This document shows, one piece after another, positions 7,761 through 16,557 of a stretch of DNA of 43,430 nt. Location of the stretch: assembly GCF_016107305.1 (NCBI RefSeq), contig NZ_RCVR01000039.1, positions 1 through 43,430 on the forward strand. The letters run 5' to 3'. Within the stretch, counting starts at the first letter, position 1; every line of letters begins with the position of its first letter. The translations under genes and the position numbers were made by a program. Below the pieces are notes generated by a model that was given only the letters and a program-made list of their open reading frames with translations, searched no databases and was not told the DNA's origin. Source of the stretch: Roseomonas sp. KE2513 (GTDB lineage Bacteria; Pseudomonadota; Alphaproteobacteria; Acetobacterales; Acetobacteraceae).

Positions 7761-8726
7761 ATGCATGTCGGCCGCCGCAGCGCTTTGTCTCTTCTACTCG
7801 CCGCCCCCACCATCGTTCGGGCGCAGGAGGCTTGGCCTTCGCGGCCGGTGACCATGGTGACGGGATACGCGCCAGGAGGACTGACGGACGTCATCACGCG
7901 GCTGATCGCTGCGCGCATGTCGCGGGAGTTGGGCCAGCCTCTCGTCGTTGAGAACCGGGTTGGCGGCGCAACCTCCGTGGCCGCCACGGCTGTCGCGCGT
8001 GCTGCACCGGATGGCTACGTCACGCTGATGGGCGCTTCTTCCCTGGCGATCAACCCCGCCCTGCAGCCGAGCCTGACGCCGCGTGAGCCCCTGAAGGAGC
8101 TCTTACCAGTTGGAATGGCCTATCGTAGCGCCTTCGTGTTGCACGTCCATCCCGCGGTGCCGGCGCAGACGACGGCAGAGTTCATCGCCTATGCGAAGGC
8201 AAACCCGGGCAAAGTAAACTTCGGCAGCTCTGGTACCGGGGCAGTCAACCACCTCTGCCTTGAGCTGTTCCGCAGGCGCGCAGGTATCGATGTGGTGCAC
8301 ATACCTTACCGCGGGGGCGCGCCCGCCCTGATCGACCTCCAGGCCGGGCGCATACAGGCGATGTTCCAGGCGGCGCTGGAGGCAATTCCTGCGATCCGCG
8401 ACGGCAGGACACGACCGCTCGCCGTCTCCTCCGCCGCTCGCCTCGCGCTCCTGCCCGATGTGCCGCCGGTCGCCGACACTTTGTCGGGGTTCGACGCGGT
8501 ATTCTGGCAAGGCCTCTTCGTGCCGCTCGGGACACCTGAACCGGTCGTCGCGCGGCTTGGAGATGCCCTTCATGTCGCAACCGAGGACCCCAATCTGCGC
8601 GCTGCAATGGCAGCGCAGGGCGTCGCTACCGAAACGGGCGACGCGGCCGCGCTGCACCGCCTGCTGGTCGAGGACACGGAGGTCTGGGGCAAGTTGATCC
8701 GTGAGGCTGATATCAAACCGGATTAG
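7761..8726 (+). CDS. Bug-family (TctC) tripartite tricarboxylate transporter receptor
   Basis: A 321-residue periplasmic solute-binding protein of the Bug family, which captures carboxylates or related small molecules. The ATG at 7761 is preceded by GGGAGGAA about 10 bases upstream; an upstream ATG at 7731 lacks such a site. Residues 1-21 form a Sec signal peptide (RRSALSLLLAAPTIVRA, cut before QEAW). Family marks: VTGYAPGGLTDVITRLIA, PLVVENRVGGATSVAATAVA, APDGYVTLM, the SSGTGAVNHLCLELF segment, VHIPYRGGAPALIDL and the C-terminal IREADIKPD. No TctA/TctB genes adjoin it. It lies alone between the scpA remnant and a decayed aldo/keto reductase, so its substrate cannot be guessed. Confidence 0.9.
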   Translation: MHVGRRSALSLLLAAPTIVRAQEAWPSRPVTMVTGYAPGGLTDVITRLIAARMSRELGQPLVVENRVGGATSVAATAVARAAPDGYVTLMGASSLAINPALQPSLTPREPLKELLPVGMAYRSAFVLHVHPAVPAQTTAEFIAYAKANPGKVNFGSSGTGAVNHLCLELFRRRAGIDVVHIPYRGGAPALIDLQAGRIQAMFQAALEAIPAIRDGRTRPLAVSSAARLALLPDVPPVADTLSGFDAVFWQGLFVPLGTPEPVVARLGDALHVATEDPNLRAAMAAQGVATETGDAAALHRLLVEDTEVWGKLIREADIKPD

Positions 8727-8947
8727 AGGCTCGACCTTCTTCCAACTTGGGTCTTCGCTCCTGGGACATCGCTAGACCATGGTGTGGGGAGCAGGCGTTA
8801 ATCCGGAATAGGATAGAACTGGAACCAAGCGTCCCGATGTACGACGCAGAGACTGCATCAGCCGTTTAATGTGAGAAGGGACCAGTGCCACCGAATCTGC
8901 GGCAGCTGTCTCGGGACACTAGCCTCAATTCTGCAGCTGCTTCGACC

Positions 8948-9220
8948 CTACATCGCGGCGCCTAACCACACGACTTGAGCCCGCGGGCGGAGCTTCCTGA
9001 GGTGCCCCAGCCACGCAGGCAGGCAAGTCGGCCTGCCGCGTGGGCAGTAACGAACCCGGCACGTCTCCAGGTTGATGAAGCTTTGTGTGCCGTGAATGGG
9101 CACGCTGCAGGGCAGCTGGGCGAGCAACCAGGCTAGCGCCACCTGCGGCGGCGCCGCGCCTTCGGCATTGGCCACGCGCTTTGATAGATCGACGAACGCT
9201 CGGTTCTTCGCCATAGCCTG
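8948..9220 (-). pseudogene. Aldo/keto reductase C-terminal fragment
   Basis: On the minus strand the sequence AKNRAFVDLSKRVANAEGAA, then QVALAWLLAQLPCSVPIHGT, is the conserved C-terminal barrel region of an aldo/keto reductase, including the PI.GT segment that contacts NADPH phosphate. Family members are about 330 residues; only some 60-90 are recognisable, and the frame then runs into unrelated residues. The catalytic Asp-Tyr-Lys-His region is absent. The rest of the gene is missing upstream, where the cupin gene begins. Confidence 0.65.
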
Positions 9221-9242
9221 TCCTCGGCTACATCTGTAGCTA

Positions 9243-9728
9243 TCAGGCCAGATCTGACGCCTGTTCAAACCGTGTGTCCGTTTCAGCGCCGATCATGCCG
9301 ACCCTGGTCATGGCTTCAAAGGGCGATATGCCGGCGAATGGTGCGATCTGATCGGCCTTCTCGACCGCATCGAAGAACGTCTGGTGCGCGGCCGGGGCGA
9401 TGCTCAGGAGGCGGACGAGTTCCGGGCCATCGTTGTAGAAGCTGTGCGCCACTTCCGGTGATGCGATCACCGTTTGGCCGACTGAGCAGCTGAACGTCTG
9501 GCCAGCATGATCACGGAAACGCAGGGTGCCAGCCAGGACGTAGAATACCTCGGTGTAGCTGTGGCGGTGCGGCGGCACCCCTTCGCCCGGCGATAGCGTC
9601 TGCTCGAAGAAGCAGAAGTTGCCACCGGTCTCCTCGGCTCTGGCCTTCCAGACGAGGTGAGCGCCGGCGATGTCGAACGTACGGCCGGTCGCCCGTACGA
9701 GCAGGGCGTCTTCGGATTGCTCTTCCAT
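9243..9728 (-). CDS. Cupin-domain protein
   Basis: A 161-residue single-domain cupin. Motif 1 is GEGVPPHRHSYTEVFYVLAG (two His and a Glu as metal ligands) and motif 2 is GQTVIASPEVAHSFYN with the third His. This matches the G(X)5HXH(X)3-4E(X)6G and G(X)5PXG-like(X)2H(X)3N patterns, the second Gly replaced by Val. The intact metal set argues for a functional metal-binding barrel, as in small dioxygenases, isomerases or sensors. There is no signal peptide. It sits between an aldo/keto reductase fragment and an SDR fragment on the same strand, a layout typical of a decayed catabolic operon. The reaction is unknown. Confidence 0.8.
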   Translation of the reverse strand: MEEQSEDALLVRATGRTFDIAGAHLVWKARAEETGGNFCFFEQTLSPGEGVPPHRHSYTEVFYVLAGTLRFRDHAGQTFSCSVGQTVIASPEVAHSFYNDGPELVRLLSIAPAAHQTFFDAVEKADQIAPFAGISPFEAMTRVGMIGAETDTRFEQASDLA

Positions 9729-9819
9729 ATCTTCCTCGCGGTAGGAGCGCGAGCTCAGCTGAAGCAGCTGAGTTCACGTATGTCGGCGGCCAGCCTCGTG
9801 CCGGCCACTCTAGGGAATT

Positions 9820-10018
9820 AAGCGATCGATCGTACGGCGCCGCTATCAACGCGCAGGGGGCTCCCGGCGGTCGCCGACGGCTGCCGCAAGCAAATCTGGA
9901 CGACCATGTTGACGATCTCCCCGGTGATCGAAAAGCGCTCCAGCAGCGAGGTCGCACAGTTCTGCTCCAGGAGGTCGGTCTTCAGCTGCTCAATAGTCTG
10001 CCCGGGCTGCCGCGTCAT
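9820..10018 (-). pseudogene. SDR C-terminal fragment, homologous to 13019-13213
   Basis: The minus strand encodes GQTIEQLKTDLLEQNCATSL and ERFSITGEIVNMVV...LRVDSGAVRSIA, the C-terminal part of a short-chain dehydrogenase. It aligns without gaps to the end of the plus-strand SDR at 12409-13212 (GQSVEQVEKGFLEQNRPTSL, LRVDGGVVRSIA). The cofactor-binding and catalytic parts are absent. It looks like a relic of a second, diverged copy in inverted orientation. Confidence 0.7.
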
Positions 10019-10141
10019 GCTCGTAAGAATGTCGCCGGATCCTGCTCGAGAATGCTGGGCTGATGGGACCGAGTGATGCCTAGTGACCTCGGTCGCACGA
10101 TACTTCGCGCTTGGTGACGTAGCAGAATGCTGGATAGCGGG

Positions 10142-11155
10142 TCATGGCAGACCCGTTTCCGCGGCAGGGCCCCGGCGTACAACCGGAGTAAACTCACGCT
10201 GCGAAAGCGCCCACCTGGCAATCTCGTCCTTCCTGGCGAACCAGACTCCGTCGTGGCTCTTTGCATACTCGAAGAAGCGGTCGAGGGCACGAATTCGATT
10301 GGCGTGGCCACTGAGCCGGTCGTGCATGCCGATCACCATCATCCGACGCCTGGTCGAAGCCTCCGCGTAGAGTTGGTCGAACTCATCGCGCAGCGCCTGC
10401 TCGTGGGCAGACGGATCATAGCTTTGGAAAGGATACACCATGTCGTTCATATGGAGTGTATAAGGTACCATGGCGAAATCACGGCCGCGCACCGAGATGA
10501 TGAAGGGCTCGTCACGGCTTGGCTCGTCGATGCTGTATAGGAACCCGAGTTCCTGCAGCGTCTCGGTGATATGGATCGAGTTGCGCATGAAGTAAGCGTT
10601 CCAACCGACTGGTTGTACGCCGGTGATCCGCCCGATGGTTTCAACCGATTCCTTGATGAACGCCTTCTCCTGTTCGCGCGGCAGATCATAGGAGGTCGAC
10701 CAGGTCGTACCATGCGCGCCAGGCTCATGGCCGCGGCGGACGAGTTCCTGCGCCAGCTCAGGGTGCTTTTTAATGGCCTCACTGATCATGAAAGAGGTGA
10801 CTTTGATGCCGTGCTTATCGAACAAGTCGAGCGCGCGGGGGATGCCCTCGTTCACGCCGTAGTCGAAAAAGGCGTTCGTCGGCTGATCGGGAAAGCCGGG
10901 CTTGATCGGTTCCGGCAGCGCGCCGCCTGCGCCCGAGATCGGCTGCCCGCCGCCCTCAAACATCAAGGAGATGCTGATCGCCAGACGTGCGCCGTTGGGC
11001 CAGAAGGAACCTGACTTATCGGAAGCCAACGCCACGCGTTCTGCTTCTGCCCCCACTCCTGACGCCACGGCGGGAGCTGCCGTCGCGAGTGCACCTGTCG
11101 CTGCAAGATCGGCGAACGCCTGACGCGTCAACTCGATTTTCTCCATGTCGAACAT
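10142..11155 (-). CDS. Polysaccharide deacetylase (NodB-homology) family protein
   Basis: A 337-residue metal-dependent deacetylase/amidohydrolase of the carbohydrate esterase 4 fold, of the branch near PuuE/allantoinase-like proteins. Visible elements: ARLAISISLMFEGGG (strand 1, where classical members have DD), NEGIPRALDLFDKHGIKVTS, the metal-site helix RRGHEPGAHGTTWS, GVQPVGWNAYFM, and near the end MMVIGMHDRLSGHANRIRAL and GVWFARKDEIARWAL. Residues 10-40 are hydrophobic after LTRQAF, possibly a degenerate export signal, but this is not clear. ATG 11155 follows AAGGAAG about 8 bases upstream. The substrate could be a cyclic amide or an N-acetyl sugar. It is co-oriented with the LysR gene upstream. 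Confidence 0.8.
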   Translation of the reverse strand: MFDMEKIELTRQAFADLAATGALATAAPAVASGVGAEAERVALASDKSGSFWPNGARLAISISLMFEGGGQPISGAGGALPEPIKPGFPDQPTNAFFDYGVNEGIPRALDLFDKHGIKVTSFMISEAIKKHPELAQELVRRGHEPGAHGTTWSTSYDLPREQEKAFIKESVETIGRITGVQPVGWNAYFMRNSIHITETLQELGFLYSIDEPSRDEPFIISVRGRDFAMVPYTLHMNDMVYPFQSYDPSAHEQALRDEFDQLYAEASTRRRMMVIGMHDRLSGHANRIRALDRFFEYAKSHDGVWFARKDEIARWALSQREFTPVVRRGPAAETGLP

Positions 11156-11374
11156 ACTGATGCTTCCTTGCCCATCTGATCTGGTACGCCGTCGTCAGCG
11201 ACCTCAGGCACGCTCGGCGTTCTCGTGATCATCAAAAGGTAAGCGCCGGAGCAAAGGTGAGAAGCGGTGCCCATAGCACGACAGTCGTTCCCGCAAGTCT
11301 GCAATCTGATCGCCGCCTTCCGCCATGTTAGGCACCGTCGTCCCCGCGAGGACAACTGTCACATTGCGCGCGCT

Positions 11375-12277
11375 TCATCTCGGCAATATTTCGGATACGA
11401 AGTCGATGAAAGCTCGTACCTTGGGTGAAAGCTGCCTGGCCGACGGAAACAGGACGGAGATGGGCGGCCCATCGACAGCATAGTCCTTCAGCACCTGGAC
11501 CAGTGCGCCCGACGTCAGATGCGGCTCAGCCATGTAAGTGTGAAGCTGGACTAGGCCGACTCCAGCCAGCCCAGCCTCGACCACGGCGTCATTGTTATTG
11601 AAGGTCATCGTTCCGGCCACCGGCCGCTGAAAGGCCTTGCCGCTCTCTGCACTGCGGAACCACCAGGATACGACACAATCGCCACCTGGCGGCAAACGTT
11701 GGATGCAATTGAACCGGTCCAAGTCTTCGAGGCTATGCGGCGCTCCATGAGCGGCGATGTAGGCGGGCGTAGCACAGACGATATAGCGCACGGTGCCGAC
11801 CCGCCTAATCATCATCCTTTCATCGCGCGGAAAACCGATGCGCACGACGGCATCAAGCCCAGCGACGATAGGGTCGGTCAACGTATCAGCGAATGTAGCC
11901 GTGATCCGCAGTTGCGGATAGCGCGCCGTCAGTCGGCTCAGCTCAGGCACAATCTTCAGACGCCCAAGCGCAGTCGGCATTTCGATCCTTAGTAAGCCGC
12001 TAGGCTTGGCGGCACGCTCGCGCATCTCACGTTCAGCCTGTTCCAGGTCAGCCAAAATCGTGCTGCACCGCGCTAGGAATGTTTTGCCGTCCTCAGTCAG
12101 CGCGAGCGAGCGGGTCGTTCGCTGGAAAAGGCGCACGCCCAGTCGATCTTCCAGCCGTAAGACGCTCTTGCTGACAGCTGATGGCGAAATCCGCAACGCC
12201 CGACCAGCCGCGGCGAAGCTGCCCTGCTCGGCGACCTTCACAAAGGCGGCGATGCTGCCCAACCGGTCTAATCCCAT
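11375..12277 (-). CDS. LysR-family transcriptional regulator
   Basis: A 300-residue LysR-type regulator. Residues 1-65 hold the winged helix (LGSIAAFVKVAEQGSFAAAG, ALRISPSAVSKSVLRLEDRL, GVRLFQRTTRSLALTEDG); the rest is the periplasmic-binding-like effector domain (SGLLRIEMPTALGRLKIVPE and on). The length is typical. It is divergent from the broken SDR at 12409 with 131 bp between, and LysR proteins commonly control such a divergent neighbour. A short dyad TTTCG-GGAA-CGAAA at 12313-12326 in the gap is a possible binding site. It lies upstream of, and co-oriented with, the deacetylase. The effector is unknown. Confidence 0.9.
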   Translation of the reverse strand: MGLDRLGSIAAFVKVAEQGSFAAAGRALRISPSAVSKSVLRLEDRLGVRLFQRTTRSLALTEDGKTFLARCSTILADLEQAEREMRERAAKPSGLLRIEMPTALGRLKIVPELSRLTARYPQLRITATFADTLTDPIVAGLDAVVRIGFPRDERMMIRRVGTVRYIVCATPAYIAAHGAPHSLEDLDRFNCIQRLPPGGDCVVSWWFRSAESGKAFQRPVAGTMTFNNNDAVVEAGLAGVGLVQLHTYMAEPHLTSGALVQVLKDYAVDGPPISVLFPSARQLSPKVRAFIDFVSEILPR

Positions 12278-12312
12278 GCCTTATCCAAACCTTTCAACAT
12301 CAGATTGGCGAA

Positions 12313-12326
12313 TTTCGGGAACGAAA
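12313..12326. promoter_or_regulatory. Short dyad between LysR and SDR, possible operator
   Basis: TTTCG-GGAA-CGAAA is a perfect 5-bp inverted repeat in the 131-bp gap between the divergent LysR and SDR genes. Its position suits a LysR site, but its spacing does not match the usual T-N11-A exactly and a chance match is possible. Confidence 0.25.
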
Positions 12327-12408
12327 GCGAGGACATTGGCGCGACTTATGTGGACCGCTGCGATCGCTCATCTGCTGCCCATCAGCATCAAGCATAGGAA
12401 TCGGTCCC

Positions 12409-13212
12409 ATGAACATCGACCTGACCGGTAAGCGCGCCGTTGTCAGTGGTTCCACCGCCGGCATCGGTCTCGCCATCGCTGCCGGCTTGGCTCGCGCCGG
12501 CGCAGAAGTTGTCGTGAACGGTCGCAATGACGAGCGCGTCCAGAGCGCCATCGCGGCAATCCGCAAGGTTGCTCCCGCAGCGATCCTGTCTGGCATCGCA
12601 TCCGACCTGAGTACGGCCGAAGGCGCTGCCAAGCTCGCCGCCGAAGCCAGCGAGGCCGACATCCTCGTCAACAGCGTGGGCGCCACGTTATTCAAGTCAT
12701 TTGACGATCTCAGTGATGAGGACTGGCTGTTCATGTACCAGCTCAACGTTCTGAGTGGCGTACGGCTAACGAAACATTATCTTCCGGGCATGATCGAGCG
12801 CGGCTGGGGAAGGATCGTCTTCATCAGCAGCGAATCCGCGCTGAACCCCCCGAAGGAAATGATTGATTACGGGATGACCAAGGCTGCCGTGCTCGCGGTC
12901 TCGCGCGGTCTCGCGCGGTGTCGCCGAACTGGCGGCGAAGACCGGCGTCACCGTCAACGCCGTCCTGCCAGGCCCGACGCGCTCGGAAGGGTTCGGCGCC
13001 ATGCTGGAGGGCATCGCGCAGCAGACTGGGCAGAGCGTCGAGCAGGTGGAGAAAGGATTCCTTGAACAGAACCGCCCGACGTCGTTGCTCGGCCGCTTCT
13101 CAACCACGGAGGAGATCGCCAACATGGTCGTCTATGTCTGCTCGCAGCAGGCCTCCGCGACCAGCGGCACCGCGCTGCGTGTCGATGGTGGCGTGGTCCG
13201 CTCGATCGCCTG
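12409..13212 (+). pseudogene. SDR oxidoreductase, frameshifted by a 10-bp tandem duplication
   Basis: A short-chain dehydrogenase/reductase starting at ATG 12409 after AGGAA. It has the cofactor motif VVSGSTAGIGLAIAAGLARA, the NSVGA variant of NNAG, the catalytic Ser in IVFISSESA and Y-G-M-T-K with Tyr and Lys. At 12897-12916 the unit GGTCTCGCGC is present twice; one copy would read AVSRGVAELAAKTGVTVNAV in frame. With two copies the frame shifts. The correct continuation (VLPGPTRSEGFGAMLEGIAQ to LRVDGGVVRSIA) is in another frame and ends at 13212. Apart from this the gene looks complete (about 264 residues without the duplication), so the break is recent or a sequencing artefact. Confidence 0.8.
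12897..12916 (+). repeat. Exact 10-bp tandem duplication inside the SDR gene
   Basis: GGTCTCGCGC at 12897-12906 is followed directly by the same ten bases at 12907-12916. Deleting one copy restores an uninterrupted SDR reading frame. Confidence 0.9.
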
Positions 13213-13299
13213 ATTGCGTTGCGGGGCCTGCTCAGAGCTGCCCGGGTACCCGCACATCGCCCAGCAGGCGGGTGTGCAGCACGAGGCTCTCAGCCGCGG

Positions 13300-13840
13300 C
13301 GGGCGCGAGAGGCGGCGCGTGGTGGGCGGCCGGGGCGGGGAAGGGGGCGCGTCGTCGAGCATGCGCCACGCTGGCGCGCCCTTCGCCGTGCCCCCTGTGA
13401 CCGTGCCGGCCCACCCGTCAACCACGCGGGAACGGTCGTCCGGGTGGACGACGTCGGCCCAAATGGTGCCCAGCCACTCCTCGAACGTTTGGCCGGTGAA
13501 GGTGCGCCAACTTGCGGAGTCCTCGCGCGCCAAGCCCTCAGCGTCTGTGGTCCAGACCGTGGCGGCAGTGGCGGCCACCAGCGCCCAGAAGCACTCCTCG
13601 CTCCCGCGCACGGCCTGCTCGGCCTTCTTGCGGCTTGTGACATCGAGGACGAACTCGACCACCTCAACCCCGACCCGGCGTGGCGTGAAGAGGCCCCACC
13701 AGCGCGAGCCGTTCTTGCGGAGGTATTGCTTCTCGTAGGGCACGGCCTCGCCGAGGGTGGTCACCTGCTCAACCGCCTTCCACAAGGTGGCGTGAAACTA
13801 TAGCTCGGCCGTCAAGGCGACATGGAGGCTGTGGTGGGCT
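13300..13840 (-). pseudogene. PAS-domain sensor kinase fragment
   Basis: The minus strand carries the end of one PAS/PAC unit (YEKQYLRKNGSRWWGLFTPR, VVEFVLDVTSRKKAEQAV) and most of a second PAS domain (WTTDAEGLAREDSASWRTFT, EWLGTIWADVVHPDDRSRVV). After DGWAGTVTGGT the similarity ends and the frame becomes Pro/Arg-rich. No histidine kinase core follows, and no credible N-terminal start exists. This is a remnant of a multi-PAS kinase of the kind seen intact next door. Confidence 0.65.
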
Positions 13841-14379
13841 GGCATCACCGCTAAGTAGCCGGGTGTAACCAGGGTGTTACCCTGCTTTTGCGATACAAGC
13901 TACTTCGTTAGAGGCTGCCGATGCCTTGCGCCTCTGCCTTCAGCCTCCGCAGTCGAGACTCTACTGCCCTTGCGGCCCACACGAGGGCAAACGGCTGACC
14001 GTCTTGAAGGCCTGGAATTCACTCGATCCGACCTATTGGCGGCCAGAGGCTCATGTCCGCTTTGCGGTTGTCTGATGAGCCACCTAGAGGTTCGGGATGG
14101 GCGCTGAGCCGACGGGCGAAGCTGGCCGAAAGTGGAACGGCTGCTTGCGAGCTGCCTCTCGCGAGAAGCTGGCAATAGGGTGCAGCGCCGCGCGGCGAGG
14201 TGGAGCGGCGTATCAGAAGTCCGTGTTATAGGACTGCGGTGCTTCTTGCCGGATCACGTGGTGGGTGGCGTCACGCACCGTGACGGGCTTCTCCAGCCGG
14301 GTCACAGTGCCGAGCCCGTGCGCACCGCAGCTAAGCCCTCTGCCATACTGACGAAGAGCCCGGTCACGATCGCGCCCGC
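13841..14379. other. Gene-free stretch between kinase fragment and HWE kinase
   Basis: No complete gene is convincing. Short frames exist on both strands; a minus-strand frame ending near 14213 reads VTRLEKPVTVRDATHHVIRQ and could be a protein scrap, but it has no start that avoids the kinase gene. No RNA gene was recognised. Confidence 0.35.
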
Positions 14380-16215
14380 TCAGGTCCACAGCTTTGCCGC
14401 GTCTCGTGATGTTTCCTGGCGCTCGGCCAGGGGCAGGGCGATGTGGCAGCATACCCCGTCTGTCCCGAACATGAGTTGCGTCTCAGCCTTTAGTTGGTAC
14501 GGAAGAGCCTGCTCGATCAGCTGGCGGCCGAAGCCTTGGTACGACGGTGTTCCCCCGTCCGGCATGGGTACACCCGTCTCGATCCAGTCGAGAAGCAGGC
14601 GGCGCCCCTCTCCCTCTCCCTGTAGCCTCCAGGTGATGGAAAGGCGCCCCTCTGGCCGCGAAAGGGCTCCGTGCTTCAGGGCATTGGTTGCCAGCTCGTG
14701 CAGAGCGAGTGCCACCGGCTGCACCTTTTCCCCTGGAAGCCCGACCGCCGGACCATCGAGGGACGCGCGTCCGTTTCCGTCGCCGGCGGCTTGCAACTCA
14801 GCCTTGATGACGTCGTGCAGTGAGGCGGACCATGAACCGCTCTGGGCGAGGAAGCCTTGCACCCGCCCGATCGCGGCGAGGCGGGCCTCAAATTCCTTGA
14901 ACGCCTCGCAGTCCGCGAGTGTCCTCGATGCGATCGCCCGCACCACGCCGAGGAGGTTTCGCGTCCGGTGCTGCAACTCGGCGAGCACCACCCGCAGCTG
15001 CCCCTCCCTCTCGCGCAACCCGGCCTCGCTCTCGCGCAGCGCGGCCTCGGCTTCGCGTCGCGCCGTGAGATCAGCGGTGACGACCAGAAGACGATCCGGC
15101 GTTCCGTGACCACACCGGAGGCGATTGATGCTGCTCTGGGCCCAGACGAGAGTTCCGTCGGGCCGATGATAGCGCTTGTCGAGTGTTGCCGCCGCGTCCG
15201 CCTCAAGGCTCCTGGCTACTGCCTGCAGGCTCGGCGCTAAGTCCTCTGGGTGGGTCACGTCGGGTACGCCGAGTTGCAACAACTCCTCCCGCGTTCGGCC
15301 CAGTAGGCGGCAAAGTTCCTCGTTTACCCTGAGGAACCGCCCTTCTCGGCTCACCTCCGAGAGGCCGACTGAGGCGCTCTCAAAAACGGCCGTCAACTGC
15401 TCCTCACTCTCGCGCAATGCGGCCTCCGCCCGCTTGCGTTCCGTGACGTCGAGGGCGAGCACGTAGAAGCCTTCGACCACATCGCCCGGACCGCGCCGGG
15501 GCACGTAATGCTCCTCCGTCCACCCCGCCTTGCCTGTGCCAAAGCGGTCGGGCTCGAGGTCCTCGAAGTGAACCGCCTCACCGGCGAGGGCCCGCTCCAT
15601 CCAGGGGCGCAGGCGGGCGAAGGCCCGCTCGCCCACGAGCTGTGGGACCGTGCGACCGATGATCTCCTCGCGTGCCACCCCGAAGAAACGCGCAAAGCCC
15701 TCGTTCACCCAGGCGTAGCGGAGGTCCCGGTCGTGGTAGCCTATAAGCGCGGGGACGTTATCCGCGACCTCCCGCAGCGCCGCCTTGGCCGGCAACGCCG
15801 CGGGAACGATCACAAACACCCCGGCCGTCCTTCCGTCCGCTCTCCGGACGGGGCTGACCGAGATGGGATGAACGGCAGAACAGGGCACCTCGCTGGCGTA
15901 GACATGCCGCACGATTGGGCCGAGCTGGTCCCATAGCTCGCCTCTTATCGTTGCCAACGACCGGCCAAGGGCGTCCGCCTCGCCCGCGAGAAGGGGCACC
16001 AAGGCGTCGTTGTAGAGGATGGTGAGGTCCGGACCCCAAGTAAGGACGGCAGGTTGAGTGGTCTCGAGCACAAGGGCCGCCGTGGTCCGCAGCTCGGCAG
16101 GCCAGCTCTCGACCACGCCGAGCGAGGTGGCTCCCCAGTCGTGCATGCGGACGCGCCGGGCCATGGCGCTGTTGCTCTGAAGCCATGCGGCCGCGGCTGG
16201 AGGGGGATCGGCCAT
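14380..16215 (-). CDS. PAS-domain HWE-type sensor histidine kinase
   Basis: A 611-residue soluble kinase with no membrane segment. Residues 1-140 form an N-terminal PAS-like sensor (HDWGATSLGVVESWPAELRT, LTWGPDLTILYNDALVPLL). Two further PAS/PAC units follow at about 145-265 (ALIGYHDRDLRYAWVNEGFA, VLALDVTERKRAE) and 270-392 (VFESASVGLSEVSREGRF, TADLTARREAE). The H-box LAELQHRTRNLLGVVRAIA holds the likely phospho-His at 416. The N-box is LALHELATNALKHGA (Asn 511), the HWE mark is LDWIETG (Trp 544, Glu 546), and the G-box is YQGFGRQLIEQAL. HWE kinases are common in alphaproteobacteria for light and general stress sensing. Its response regulator is not in the window. It is divergent from a broken paralogue at 16558. 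Confidence 0.9.
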   Translation of the reverse strand: MADPPPAAAAWLQSNSAMARRVRMHDWGATSLGVVESWPAELRTTAALVLETTQPAVLTWGPDLTILYNDALVPLLAGEADALGRSLATIRGELWDQLGPIVRHVYASEVPCSAVHPISVSPVRRADGRTAGVFVIVPAALPAKAALREVADNVPALIGYHDRDLRYAWVNEGFARFFGVAREEIIGRTVPQLVGERAFARLRPWMERALAGEAVHFEDLEPDRFGTGKAGWTEEHYVPRRGPGDVVEGFYVLALDVTERKRAEAALRESEEQLTAVFESASVGLSEVSREGRFLRVNEELCRLLGRTREELLQLGVPDVTHPEDLAPSLQAVARSLEADAAATLDKRYHRPDGTLVWAQSSINRLRCGHGTPDRLLVVTADLTARREAEAALRESEAGLREREGQLRVVLAELQHRTRNLLGVVRAIASRTLADCEAFKEFEARLAAIGRVQGFLAQSGSWSASLHDVIKAELQAAGDGNGRASLDGPAVGLPGEKVQPVALALHELATNALKHGALSRPEGRLSITWRLQGEGEGRRLLLDWIETGVPMPDGGTPSYQGFGRQLIEQALPYQLKAETQLMFGTDGVCCHIALPLAERQETSRDAAKLWT

Positions 16216-16557
16216 GGCCTACTTTAACGCGGTCGGAGCGGCAGCGTGGACAAAGTTTTGCGCCAGCACCCGCCCACTGAGCGCCCCGCCCGGTTGCTGC
16301 TTGGCTTGCCAGATGACTGTCGAGGTCCGGACCGCCATGCCCTCTTCCGGGATGCAGGTCGCCGCCCTAAACGACCGCCATGAGCGCAAACCAGAAGGCA
16401 ACGGTTTGGGCGAAAGCGGAACGGCCGCTGTGGAGCGCGTGTCGCATGATCCCGGACATCCTCCGTCGCTCTGTCAACGACCGGTAAGAGGCGACGTCGC
16501 GCGGCCGATGGGCCGGCCGGCGCCATCGTTCATGCCGCGGTTGCGTTATGATGCCGC
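16216..16557. other. Intergenic region between divergent kinase paralogues
   Basis: About 340 bases separate the start of the HWE kinase from that of the broken PAS gene. No gene, repeat or hairpin of note was seen; it should contain both promoters, but I cannot point to convincing -35/-10 boxes. Confidence 0.4.

Noticed and set aside
12361-12368. GCGATCGC palindrome in the LysR-SDR gap
   Set aside because: A single 8-base palindrome is expected by chance in GC-rich DNA and is not repeated.
14213-14452. Minus-strand small open frame with VTRLEKPVTVRDATHHVIRQ
   Set aside because: Its start lies inside the HWE kinase C-terminus and no family match is recognised; it may be a scrap of coding sequence.
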